This document shows positions 52,633-60,798 of a stretch of DNA of 64,000 nucleotides, piece after piece. The notes beneath the pieces were generated by a model. That model was given only the letters and a program-made list of their open reading frames with translations, was not told the origin of the DNA and made no database searches. The stretch comes from Caproiciproducens sp. NJN-50 (GTDB taxonomy: Bacteria; Bacillota; Clostridia; Oscillospirales; Acutalibacteraceae): contig NZ_CP035283.1 in the NCBI RefSeq assembly GCF_004103755.1, positions 930,001 to 994,000 of the forward strand, in the 5' to 3' direction. The translations under genes were made by a program, and so were the position numbers. Numbering within the stretch: position 1 is the first letter of the stretch; every line of letters starts with the position of its first letter.

Positions 52633-53640
52633 TCATAGTAAATTGCATTTCTGCGCCACAATGTGGCAGCCCATGGCGGAAAGCGGCAAATCCCCTTCCG
52701 GCCGGAATGATTGCACCTGAGCGAAATACCCGTCTTTATTCAGGATGTCGGCCATCGCCGTTTCTAGCACGCCGCTGCCGGCGACAATGACGTCCGTTTC
52801 ATGACTGACTTTCAGAGCGTCCGAATTTTTTACGGCAGTTATGTCGCTCTGCAGCGCCACTCCCAGAATGTAGTTTGCGACTTTCTGCTTGTCGGACAGG
52901 ACGAATTGGTTCAAAATGCGCCCGGAGAAACAGGCCCTTCCGATTCCGGATTTCTGTGCGGTGGCAAAGCCGAGCAAAACCATGCCGCGGTCGTATTGGC
53001 CGGGCCGTACAAATTCGCGCCCGACCGCATCCGCAATGATCGTATGCCGTGTGATCGCGTCCAGGATTTCACCGTTGATGCTGGTCAGGCATCCGGTTAT
53101 TTTTCCATCGGAGTTAATGGAGACGAATTTTGTGTGAGAGCCGGGGAGAACCAGCAGGTAGTCCTTCTGCGCGGGAAAGCGGCTGAGAACCGCAATGCTC
53201 TCCACTTCCTCGCCGCGCATGATATCCATGGCCTCAAAATTCCGGAGATCGATCGGCCCGGCGGAGTTTTTCACTCCCGGGATAAAGTAGATCGGCAGAG
53301 GGCATACGTCGTCGAGAAGGACCGCCTTGGTTTTCTCCGCCAGGTCCTGAAGGCCCACGGGGACAACCAGATGAGGAATTTCCAGCAAACCTACGTTGGA
53401 GGTGATCATTCCGCTGGCGATCACGCGTTCGATGTCGTCGTAGGTCAGACCGTTCTCTCTCAGAAGATTTTCCAGGCAGTCCTTGACCGCGGCCTTGATC
53501 TTCAGATTGTTGCCGTCGATCGCCGTGTCCCGAACGCCGGCCTCCACCTTTTTGCTTCCGACCGTCTGATATTCACTGGTAAACAGAACAACGCGGGTGT
53601 TGGTCGTGCCCGTATCGATTGTAAAAAAATATTTCATCAT
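52633..53640 (-). CDS. dgoK: 2-dehydro-3-deoxygalactonokinase
   Basis: A 335-residue kinase with the DgoK features FTIDTGTTNTRVVLF at the start, MRGEEVESIA in the middle, LVLPGSHTKFVSI and a C-terminal VIVAGSGVLE. It phosphorylates 2-keto-3-deoxygalactonate at O6. The ATG at 53640 has AGGGGGAAA directly upstream. It follows dgoD by 14 bases and precedes the hydroxyacid dehydrogenase gene by three, so the operon is tightly packed. Confidence 0.88.
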   Translation of the reverse strand: MMKYFFTIDTGTTNTRVVLFTSEYQTVGSKKVEAGVRDTAIDGNNLKIKAAVKDCLENLLRENGLTYDDIERVIASGMITSNVGLLEIPHLVVPVGLQDLAEKTKAVLLDDVCPLPIYFIPGVKNSAGPIDLRNFEAMDIMRGEEVESIAVLSRFPAQKDYLLVLPGSHTKFVSINSDGKITGCLTSINGEILDAITRHTIIADAVGREFVRPGQYDRGMVLLGFATAQKSGIGRACFSGRILNQFVLSDKQKVANYILGVALQSDITAVKNSDALKVSHETDVIVAGSGVLETAMADILNKDGYFAQVQSFRPEGDLPLSAMGCHIVAQKCNLL

Positions 53641-53654
53641 TTTCCCCCTATTTG

Positions 53655-54803
53655 TCACCACTCGGCGATGGTTCCGTCATAGTTCCGCCAAACCGGATTT
53701 TTCCATGCGGAGCTGTTCCGGGAAGCCTCCTTCACCGCCTCTTCGTTGACGGAGATACCGAGTCCCGGTCCGTCCGGAAGTTTCAGAAAGCCTTTCTGGT
53801 ACTGATAGACCGTCGGATCATTCAGATAATCCAGCAGATCGCTGCCCTGATTGTAATGAATGCCGAGGCTTTGCTCCTGGATAAACACATTTGGCGTGCA
53901 GGCGTCCAGCTGAACGCACGCGCCGAGCGCGATGGGGCCGAGCGGGCAGTGGGGAGCTACGGCGACATCGTACGCTTCCGCCATCGAAGCGATTTTTTTA
54001 CATTCGCTGATTCCTCCCGCGTGGGACAAATCGGGCTGAATGATGTCGGCGTATCCGTCCTGCAGCAGGGATTTAAACTCCCAGCGGCTGAACATCCGTT
54101 CTCCCGTCGCGATCGGCGTGGCGGTGACGCGCGCGATTTCCCTGAGCGCTTCGTTGTTCTGCGGAAGGACGGGTTCCTCCAGAAACATCAGATGAAACTG
54201 GTCTATTTCTTTTGCCAGGGCTTTTGCCATGCTTTTGTGAACACGCCCGTGAAAATCGACGGCGATGTCAAGCTTCATCCCCAGAGCGTCGCGGATGCTC
54301 GCCACGCGGTCGCAGACCGCCTGTATTTTTGCAAAGCTGTCTATGTAATGCATCTCTTCGGTGCCGTTCATTTTCACGGCGGTATACCCTTGACCGTAAG
54401 CCTGCAAGGCTGCTTCCCTGACGTCGGACGGGCGGTCTCCGCCGATCCACCGGTACACTTTCAGCGACTGCCGGCATATGCCGCCGAGCAGTTCGTAAAC
54501 AGGGACGCCGAGCGCCTTTCCCTTGATGTCCCACAGGGCCTGGTCGATCCCGGAGATCGCGCTCATCACCTCCGGGCCGCCCCGGTAAAAGCAGGCGCGG
54601 TACATGGTCTGCCAGAGGTCTTCAATTGCGAACGGGTTCTTTCCGGCCAGCATCGGGCGGTATTCCTCTACGGCGGCCCGGACGGTATCGGCGCGGCCTT
54701 CCACAATCGGCTCTCCCCAGCCGGCAATCCCTTCGTCCGTGCCTATTTTCAGAAAAAGCCAGCGCGGCGGCACGCGGTAAAGGGTCAGATCCGTGATTTT
54801 CAT
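53655..54803 (-). CDS. dgoD: D-galactonate dehydratase
   Basis: A 382-residue enolase-superfamily enzyme, the same length and numbering as E. coli DgoD. The metal ligands Asp183, Glu209 and Glu235, the catalytic His185 and the His285-Asp258 pair, and Glu310 are all at the expected positions (VDFHGRV, LEEPV, GERMF, APHCPLGP). It dehydrates D-galactonate to 2-keto-3-deoxygalactonate. Its start overlaps the dgoA stop by four bases. The full active-site match makes the substrate call stronger than for most genes here. Confidence 0.93.
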   Translation of the reverse strand: MKITDLTLYRVPPRWLFLKIGTDEGIAGWGEPIVEGRADTVRAAVEEYRPMLAGKNPFAIEDLWQTMYRACFYRGGPEVMSAISGIDQALWDIKGKALGVPVYELLGGICRQSLKVYRWIGGDRPSDVREAALQAYGQGYTAVKMNGTEEMHYIDSFAKIQAVCDRVASIRDALGMKLDIAVDFHGRVHKSMAKALAKEIDQFHLMFLEEPVLPQNNEALREIARVTATPIATGERMFSRWEFKSLLQDGYADIIQPDLSHAGGISECKKIASMAEAYDVAVAPHCPLGPIALGACVQLDACTPNVFIQEQSLGIHYNQGSDLLDYLNDPTVYQYQKGFLKLPDGPGLGISVNEEAVKEASRNSSAWKNPVWRNYDGTIAEW

Positions 54804-55468
54804 ATTTCCCCGCCCGCTTCATCCGGAACCAGCTGCGAGGTATATCGCTTTGCCAGGGCAGTCAGCTCCTGATATTTTCTTTCCTGAATGAGCAGAGGCT
54901 TTACGATGGCGGAACCGATCCCCACACATTCCATGTGGGGAAGACTGAGAAATCGGGTCAAATTGTTTTCGTTGATTCCGCCCATCCCCAGAAGCGGGAT
55001 ATGGTCTAACGGCGAAGTGACTGCCCTGACGTATTCCGTGCCCAAAACGCCGCAGGGGAACAGTTTGACCAGCGCGGCGCCGGCTTTCCAGGCCGCGGCG
55101 ATCTCGCTGGGAGTGAACGCGCCGGGGACGGCGGGCAGGCCGAGCTTCCCGCATTCCGAAAGCACCTCCGGATCCACGTTCGGCGCGAGAATGTATTCCG
55201 CGCCGGCTTCCGCGGCGGCCCGTACCTGCGAACGCGTCATCACGGTCCCGGCACCGATTTTCATTTTGTTTCCCATCGCCGCGCGGATGCTCCGGATTCC
55301 GCGCACGGCGTCTTCTTCCGCCGTTTCGGAGCTCTGCCGGAATGTGACCTCCAGCATCCGGATCCCTCCGTCGAACAGTGCCGCGGCGGCCGCGGCCATC
55401 TGTTCTGCCGGAATCCCGCGCAGAGCCACCACGATTCGGAAACGGCGGACTTCTTCCAATAGATTCAT
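54800..55468 (-). CDS. dgoA: 2-dehydro-3-deoxy-6-phosphogalactonate aldolase
   Basis: A 222-residue KDPG/KDPGal-type class I aldolase. The Schiff-base Lys135 lies in ALVKLFPC, the catalytic Glu40 in RMLEVTFR, and the phosphate loop in GMGGINENN. It cleaves the product of DgoK to pyruvate and glyceraldehyde 3-phosphate. The ATG at 55468 is chosen because AGGAGG lies eight bases upstream; the frame extends 18 codons further. It overlaps dgoD by ATGA. It could also act on KDPG, since the families are close. Confidence 0.9.
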   Translation of the reverse strand: MNLLEEVRRFRIVVALRGIPAEQMAAAAAALFDGGIRMLEVTFRQSSETAEEDAVRGIRSIRAAMGNKMKIGAGTVMTRSQVRAAAEAGAEYILAPNVDPEVLSECGKLGLPAVPGAFTPSEIAAAWKAGAALVKLFPCGVLGTEYVRAVTSPLDHIPLLGMGGINENNLTRFLSLPHMECVGIGSAIVKPLLIQERKYQELTALAKRYTSQLVPDEAGGEI

Positions 55469-55505
55469 TGCCCCGTCCTCCTTTTTCATCAATGTGCCAC
55501 CCGTT

Positions 55506-56651
55506 TCAGAAGCACTGTTCAATCAATTCACGGAACAGTTCCCTGTTTACGGGGCGCGGGTTGGTTTTGATGTGCCCCATGGAAGTCTGAATATTGTCAA
55601 GCATCATTTCCATGTCGAATTTGCCGCGGCTCACGTAGGGAGTCAGGCTGACAGGCGCGCCGATATCGCGGCGGATACGGTCCAGGACGTCGATCCCGGC
55701 GAGCGCGAGCTCCTCGTCGGTTTTGCCGGAGGGGTTAACACCCAGAACCTTCGCGACGTCGCAGTAACCCTGCGTGCAGTATTTGAGATTCAGCTTCATC
55801 GACGGGATCAGAAAAATCGTGCAGGAATCCCCGTGCGGGATATGGTACACGGCACCGAGCGGCTGGCCGACGATATGGGCGAGCGTCGTGCCCGCGGAAA
55901 TCGCGCAGCCCGCAAAATAGCTGCCCAGCAGCATGTTGGCGCGGGCCTCCAGATTTCCGGGCTCGCGGTAGGCGGTCCTGATGTTATCGGCCAAGAGCTT
56001 CAGCGCCTTGAGCGAATACATGCGGGAAATGACGTTGGCATTATTGGAAACGTAGGACTCGACCGCGTGCGTGATCGCGTCCATGCCGGTGGCGGCCGTC
56101 ACGCGGCCCGGCAGCCCGACTGTTGTCTCCGGGTCCAGAATCGCGACCTCCGCGATCATGGAATTGTGGTAAAGCGCCTTTTTAAAGCCTTTTTTCGCGT
56201 TGTAGATGACACTGACTTTTGTCGCCTCCGCACCGGTCCCGGCCGTTGTGGGAACTGCGACGAACAGCAGCGGAATCTGCGTGACCGCTTTGCCGTTCAG
56301 TTGGTAGTCCTCCGTGCAGCCGCCGTTTGTCGCCAGCATCGAAATGGTTTTGGAGGTGTCGATCACGCTTCCGCCGCCGATTGCCACCACTGCGTCACAA
56401 CCGGATCCTTTACAGAGGGAAGCACCCTGGTCGACTACGTCCAGATCGGGTTCGGAAACGATCTTGTCGTAAAGTACAAATTCAAAGCCGGCCTTGCCGA
56501 GCAGTTCCGTCACCTTTTTGACACATGCGGCGTTCCGGTCAAAAACAGAAAGAAAAACCTTGGATTTCCGATACCAGCTCAGCACGTCTGGAAGTTCCTG
56601 CAATGCACCTTCGCCGACTAAAATCCTGCGATTCGTTACAAAATCAAGCAT
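55506..56651 (-). CDS. Iron-containing alcohol dehydrogenase (group III)
   Basis: A 381-residue Fe-ADH. NAD-binding region VVAIGGGSVIDTSKTI, metal ligands around GMDAITHAVESYVS and the His of HIPHGDSCTIFLIPS are present. Relatives include lactaldehyde reductase and 1,3-propanediol dehydrogenase. The ATG at 56651 has AAAGGAG upstream; longer frames lack support. It sits between tctCBA/HIT and dgoADK in one operon. It may oxidise an imported alditol or aldose to the acid precursor, or dispose of reducing equivalents; its role in galactonate use is not known. Confidence 0.87.
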   Translation of the reverse strand: MLDFVTNRRILVGEGALQELPDVLSWYRKSKVFLSVFDRNAACVKKVTELLGKAGFEFVLYDKIVSEPDLDVVDQGASLCKGSGCDAVVAIGGGSVIDTSKTISMLATNGGCTEDYQLNGKAVTQIPLLFVAVPTTAGTGAEATKVSVIYNAKKGFKKALYHNSMIAEVAILDPETTVGLPGRVTAATGMDAITHAVESYVSNNANVISRMYSLKALKLLADNIRTAYREPGNLEARANMLLGSYFAGCAISAGTTLAHIVGQPLGAVYHIPHGDSCTIFLIPSMKLNLKYCTQGYCDVAKVLGVNPSGKTDEELALAGIDVLDRIRRDIGAPVSLTPYVSRGKFDMEMMLDNIQTSMGHIKTNPRPVNRELFRELIEQCF

Positions 56652-56700
56652 AAAATTTTCTCCTTTGATTACTTTGCTCTCCATAATCCCATTATCCCGT

Positions 56701-56925
56701 TCACTCCAAAGTCCCAGTGGAAACTTTTCCGATTCCGGCAAGCCCGGCGGAGATTTCTTCTCCGCCTCTTTTCATCCTCAGCTCCGCCGTTTCCCGCTGA
56801 ATCGGATAAGCGCCCTCCGCCGTGCAGCCGGGAAAGCCCGTTTCAAAGGGCGGAAGGGCATACCCGTCCCCGGCCGCCCGGACAAGACCCCGGGCGGCGG
56901 ACTGTATGTCAGCCTGTTCCGTCAT
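56701..56925 (-). pseudogene. Truncated gene coupled to the HIT gene, possibly a 2-keto-4-pentenoate hydratase remnant
   Basis: A 74-residue frame whose ATG overlaps the HIT stop codon by four bases (ATGA), a sign of genuine translation. It reads like the N-terminal helix bundle of MhpD-type hydratases (ARGLVRAAGDGYALPPF, AYPIQRETAELRMKRGGEEI) but stops where the catalytic domain should begin. No continuation was found in other frames before the alcohol dehydrogenase gene. It may be a deletion remnant; the family assignment is tentative. Confidence 0.4.
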
Positions 56926-57350
56926 TTTGATGACAGCTTTTCGATCTGCTTCCGAATCAGTTCGGCGCGTGCCCTCAGTTCCGTGTCGTCGAAATTGTCC
57001 GGATTGCCATTCATATCGAACATCCCGCCCCAGCAGAATTCCCCTTTCCTTTTGGGGACGACGTGGCAATGCAGATGGGGGACGCCGTCTCCGAAAATGC
57101 CGTAGTTGATCTTATCCGCATGGAACAGTTCGCAGACGGCCTGGGAAACGACGGCAACGTCGTCCGTAAAATCGTGCCGCTGTTCCGGCGTCAGCTGAAA
57201 CAGCTCCGTCTTGTGGTCCTGATAGACGACTGCGCACCTGCCGGGAAAATTCTGGTTCCGGACCAGGTAAACGGTCGAAACCTTCAGGTTACAGACCGGC
57301 ATCATCAGGTCGTTCAGCTTTTGGCCCCTTTCACAATAAAAACAATCCAT
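56922..57350 (-). CDS. HIT-family hydrolase
   Basis: A 142-residue histidine-triad protein. The active-site motif HLHCHVVPK (His-x-His-x-His) lies near residue 93 and an N-terminal Cys-x-x-Cys (CFYC) suggests zinc binding as in HinT/Fhit-like enzymes. HIT proteins hydrolyse nucleotide phosphoramidates or dinucleotides or act as nucleotidyl transferases. AAAGGAG precedes the ATG. It follows tctA by 19 bases inside the galactonate operon, an unusual place, and could relate to a nucleotidylated intermediate. Confidence 0.85.
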   Translation of the reverse strand: MDCFYCERGQKLNDLMMPVCNLKVSTVYLVRNQNFPGRCAVVYQDHKTELFQLTPEQRHDFTDDVAVVSQAVCELFHADKINYGIFGDGVPHLHCHVVPKRKGEFCWGGMFDMNGNPDNFDDTELRARAELIRKQIEKLSSK

Positions 57351-57369
57351 AAGCAGCTCCTTTCAGAAA

Positions 57370-58866
57370 TCATGTGTTTGCTTCGGCCGGTTTCTTGTTC
57401 TTTTCCTTTATTTGCTTGGTGATTGCACTGACCAGAGTAAAGACGGCAAGCAGAATCAGAATGAGAGAAATTGGTTTGGTGAAAAAGATGCCGTAGCCTC
57501 CCAGCGGGATCGCGCGGCGGAAGTTCGACTCCGCCATCTCGCCCAACAGCAGTCCCAGAATGATGGGGCCGAGCGGCACGTCCATTTTCCGGAACAGAAA
57601 TCCGGCCAGTCCGCTGACAGCCATGATGAACAGATCGGTATAGGAAGAATTCATGGCGTACGCGCCGATCGCGCAGAGTATAATCACCGTGATCCAAATA
57701 ATCTCGTTCGGGATGTTCAGCAGCGCGGTGCTGTATTTCGCGGTGACAAGACCGACGACCAGGATGACGACATAGGCCAGCATCATCAGCGCCATAAAGG
57801 TCAGAACGAACTGCCTGTTGTCGGTAAACAGGGTGGGGCCGGGGTTCATGCCGTACATCATCAGAGAGCCGAGCAGGACCGCGGTAATGGATTCACCGGG
57901 GACGCCGAGCGTCATCATGGTGACCAGAGCGCCGCCCATGCAGGCGTTGTTTGCAAGACACGAAGCGGCTACGCCCTCAATGGAACCGTGCCCGAACTCT
58001 TCCGGATGCTTCGAGATTTTTCTCGACTGATCCCAGCCGATGATGCCCGCGATGTCGCCGCCCGTCCCGGGAATGGCCCCGACAATCACGGAAATCACTG
58101 TCGTGATGATGACGGCACCGGGAATGCAGCGCTTAAACTCCTGCCAGGTGGGCACTACCCGCCCCATGGATTTCAGCTTCTCCACCTTTTCACGGTGCTC
58201 GCCGTTATAGATCTGCGACAGCACCTCGCCGAGGCCGAACAGGCCGATCATGACCGGAATAAAGGAAATGCCGTCCATCAGGTCGACGAGTCCCATGGTG
58301 AACCTTGGAGTGGCGAACATGGGGTCGGAGCCGATCGTGCCGATCAGCATGCCGAGCAGCCCCGTCATTACGCCCTTCAAAATCGACTGCTGTGAAACGC
58401 TGACCATCATGGTCAGGCCGAACAAGGCCAGCGCGAAGAATTCCGCCGGACCGAACTGAAGGGCAAAGTGCGCCAGCGGAAAGGCGACGAAAATCAAAAT
58501 CAGAGTTCCAAGCCAGCCGCCGATGCAGGAGAAAATCGTATTCAGGCCCAGGGCTAACCCCGGCTTGCCCTGCTGCGTCATGGAGTAGCCGTCAAAAGTA
58601 GTCGCGATGGAGGCCGGCGTTCCCGGAGTATTGATCAAGACCGCGGAAATGCCGCCGGAAAAGATGCCGGAGTTAAACACGCCGATCAGCATGGCAAAGC
58701 CCTGGTCCGCGGGCAGCCAGAAGGTCAGAGGGGTAAGCAGCGCCACCCCCATTGTTGCGGAAAGTCCGGGCAAAACGCCTATGATGTACCCCGCGACGGT
58801 TCCGATGATCAGGTATAAAAGGACCATAGGCTGAAAGCAGGAGATAATCGCGTTAATCCAATCCAT
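57370..58866 (-). CDS. tctA: Tripartite tricarboxylate transporter, large membrane subunit
   Basis: A 498-residue protein with about 12 hydrophobic segments. It has the TctA hallmarks GYIIGVLPGLSATMGVALLTP, STPGTPAS-like LINTPGTPASIATTFDGY and PGTGGDIAGIIGWDQSRKISKHPEEFGHGS. It forms the proton/sodium-driven channel of a TTT importer with TctB and TctC. The order tctC-tctB-tctA is the standard one. Coupled to dgo genes it probably imports galactonate or a related acid instead of citrate. Confidence 0.92.
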   Translation of the reverse strand: MDWINAIISCFQPMVLLYLIIGTVAGYIIGVLPGLSATMGVALLTPLTFWLPADQGFAMLIGVFNSGIFSGGISAVLINTPGTPASIATTFDGYSMTQQGKPGLALGLNTIFSCIGGWLGTLILIFVAFPLAHFALQFGPAEFFALALFGLTMMVSVSQQSILKGVMTGLLGMLIGTIGSDPMFATPRFTMGLVDLMDGISFIPVMIGLFGLGEVLSQIYNGEHREKVEKLKSMGRVVPTWQEFKRCIPGAVIITTVISVIVGAIPGTGGDIAGIIGWDQSRKISKHPEEFGHGSIEGVAASCLANNACMGGALVTMMTLGVPGESITAVLLGSLMMYGMNPGPTLFTDNRQFVLTFMALMMLAYVVILVVGLVTAKYSTALLNIPNEIIWITVIILCAIGAYAMNSSYTDLFIMAVSGLAGFLFRKMDVPLGPIILGLLLGEMAESNFRRAIPLGGYGIFFTKPISLILILLAVFTLVSAITKQIKEKNKKPAEANT

Positions 58867-58882
58867 AGTCTCTGTCCTTTCG

Positions 58883-59335
58883 TCAGTTCAGGATGATTTT
58901 AAATACACTTGCAAACAGGTAGAACAGCCCGACAGAAAGAATCGTGGAATAAATTACTGCGAACTTTTTACCGATTTTCAGCAGCCAGCACATTCCGAGG
59001 AGGAAAATCTCGGTGATGATAATGAAATGAACATATTTCCACAGCATGACGTAAACGCCGAACATCAGCACCGTTCCCCAGAACTTTTTCAGGTTTTCCC
59101 GATCCGAATTGACGGCAAAATAATTTTTGGGATGTACGGCCGATATTACGATCAGGGCGGCCGCCATGCAGCCGATAATCACAGCGAGCATTCTGGGGAA
59201 AAATCCGGCGTCCATACGGCCGGCGACGGCGGCCGTTTCCAATTGCGTTCCCATGATGAAAAACCAGACGCAGATCCCGAGGATGAAGGTCCCGAACAGG
59301 ATGTCTGCGCTAAAAACCTTTTTGAGCGATTTCAT
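58883..59335 (-). CDS. tctB: Tripartite tricarboxylate transporter, small membrane subunit
   Basis: A 150-residue protein with four hydrophobic helices, as expected for TctB. It has the conserved N-terminal ILFGTFILGICVWFFIMGTQL and the GRMDAGFFPRMLAVIIG segment (P-x-F-P motif). GGAAGGGG precedes the ATG. It lies 16 bases upstream of tctA and 30 downstream of tctC. Confidence 0.88.
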   Translation of the reverse strand: MKSLKKVFSADILFGTFILGICVWFFIMGTQLETAAVAGRMDAGFFPRMLAVIIGCMAAALIVISAVHPKNYFAVNSDRENLKKFWGTVLMFGVYVMLWKYVHFIIITEIFLLGMCWLLKIGKKFAVIYSTILSVGLFYLFASVFKIILN

Positions 59336-59365
59336 ATGTTTGCCCCTTCCTGAAACGGAACGACC

Positions 59366-60370
59366 TTACTTAATCCCGAGTTTTGGAATCATCTCTTCAT
59401 ATGTCTTGAAGTTTCCATCAACGAATTCCGTGAATTCATCGGCACTGCGGTATTTTACGGTCAGCCCTCTCTCCTTGGCGAATTTTGTGTAAGGCTGAGC
59501 TTCCACGCCGGCCTTCACTGCGGTTTCCAGCGCTGATTTTATATCCGCCGGCAGTCCTTTGGGCGCGTAAAAGCCAACCCAGGTGGTGTATGTAACGTCA
59601 AAGCCTTGTTCCTTCGCGGTCGGGATGTCAGGATATGCCGTGCTGCGTTCATCGCCCAGAATTGCGAGAACCTTCAGATCTCCGGAGGTAACACCGGCGG
59701 ACGCCGCCATGACGCCAATCACCGCCACATCCGCATGTCTGCCCATGACCGCTGTCAGCGCCGGGCCCGAGCCGTCATAGGGAGTGTAGGAAAACTGGAT
59801 GCCCGCTTTTTGAGCAAAGACCTCGGAGCCGACATGCATGGTGGAGCCGGCGCCGGAAGTCGCATCGACAACCTTTCCGGGATTTGCTTTGCAGTATTCG
59901 ACAAATTCTTTCAGTGTTTTGTAGGGTGCTTTTCCGGAAACAATAATTGCCGACGGCGTCTCGCAGGCCCCGCCCAGGAAATCCATGTCGGAAGGCTGAA
60001 CGTCGGACAGCCCCAGTGCGTGTACCATGGAAATTTCAGCCGGGCAGATTCCGATGGTGTATCCGTCGGCCTTTTGGGTTCGTACATACTGGAAAGCCAC
60101 GGCGCCGGACGCGCCGGTTTTGTTGGAGCAGACGACAGGAACGCCAAGTTTTTGTTCCATTGTCTGTGCAATCAGCCTTCCGGTCGAATCGGATTCGCCT
60201 CCGGCCGCCGCCTGAATGATCAGATTGATCTGCTTGGATGGGTAATTTCCTTTGGATGCCGGTGCGTTGGAAGAAGCATTGCCGGCCGAAGTTGAGGACC
60301 CTCCAGCGGAACTGCATGCAGAAAGCGCAACCATGCCGGCTGCCAAAAGAACGGTCAAAAATCTTTTCAT
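59366..60370 (-). CDS. tctC: Tripartite tricarboxylate transporter, binding lipoprotein
   Basis: A 334-residue solute-binding protein. The signal peptide ends in lipobox ALSAC, a Ser/Gly/Ala linker follows, and the TctC fold starts with YPSKQINLIIQAAAGGESDSTGR. The family loop QKADGYTIGICP and the acid-binding region around SGAGSTMHVGSE are present. The ATG at 60370 is chosen because GGAGG lies six bases upstream; an ATG two codons earlier is too close to it. It is the first gene of the long minus-strand operon that ends at 51646. Confidence 0.9.
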   Translation of the reverse strand: MKRFLTVLLAAGMVALSACSSAGGSSTSAGNASSNAPASKGNYPSKQINLIIQAAAGGESDSTGRLIAQTMEQKLGVPVVCSNKTGASGAVAFQYVRTQKADGYTIGICPAEISMVHALGLSDVQPSDMDFLGGACETPSAIIVSGKAPYKTLKEFVEYCKANPGKVVDATSGAGSTMHVGSEVFAQKAGIQFSYTPYDGSGPALTAVMGRHADVAVIGVMAASAGVTSGDLKVLAILGDERSTAYPDIPTAKEQGFDVTYTTWVGFYAPKGLPADIKSALETAVKAGVEAQPYTKFAKERGLTVKYRSADEFTEFVDGNFKTYEEMIPKLGIK

Positions 60371-60588
60371 AAACATCCTCCGAATCTGATAATAAAATTT
60401 AATTAAGAGCGAAATGCCCATAATTATTGAGATGTGGGTTGGGCCGGTCACGGCCCCGGTGTACTGCTGCGACAAAATAGAACCGGTTATAGTCCTGTTG
60501 AAAAACTGATTAAATTCCAGGATAAAAAAATAGACATATTTTATTGATCATTACAAACTATTTAGACAGGTTCTAGACCGGTATAATC

Positions 60589-60618
60589 ATTATAGACATC
60601 TTGGCTTAAGTTTGTCAA
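60589..60618 (-). promoter_or_regulatory. Sigma-A promoter of the tct-dgo operon
   Basis: On the minus strand TTGACA (60618-60613) and TATAAT (60594-60589) are 18 bases apart. Several TAGAC/GTCTA repeats (near 60528, 60563, 60574 and 60593) lie over and downstream of the -10 and are candidate sites for the divergent GntR-LacI regulator. The leader to tctC is about 210 bases and holds no gene. Confidence 0.72.
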
Positions 60619-60704
60619 TTAGGACATTATTATGAAACTATACGAATAATTCTGTTGAAATTGAACATTTATCAATTCGGATGAGAAGATTTCCTTTCTG
60701 TTTG

Positions 60705-60737
60705 TTGCGAACCGGCCGGAAGATATAGTATACTATA
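60705..60737 (+). promoter_or_regulatory. Promoter of the GntR-LacI regulator with palindromic operator
   Basis: TTGCGA (60705-60710) and TATACT (60729-60734) are 18 bases apart. The -10 is embedded in the perfect palindrome TATAGTATACTATA (60724-60737), which suggests autorepression. Confidence 0.55.
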
Positions 60738-60798
60738 CATATTCTAAACATGTAGTACATTCAAAATAGAGAATGATAAAGAAAGGGATTTGTTCCGT

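Noticed and set aside
53652..54872. 406-residue open frame on the plus strand
   Set aside because: Entirely antisense to dgoD, whose active-site residues are all at the expected positions.
54888..56621. 577-residue open frame on the plus strand
   Set aside because: It lies antisense to the iron alcohol dehydrogenase and dgoA, which have clear motifs, coupled starts and ribosome binding sites. The long frame is a by-product of GC-rich third positions.
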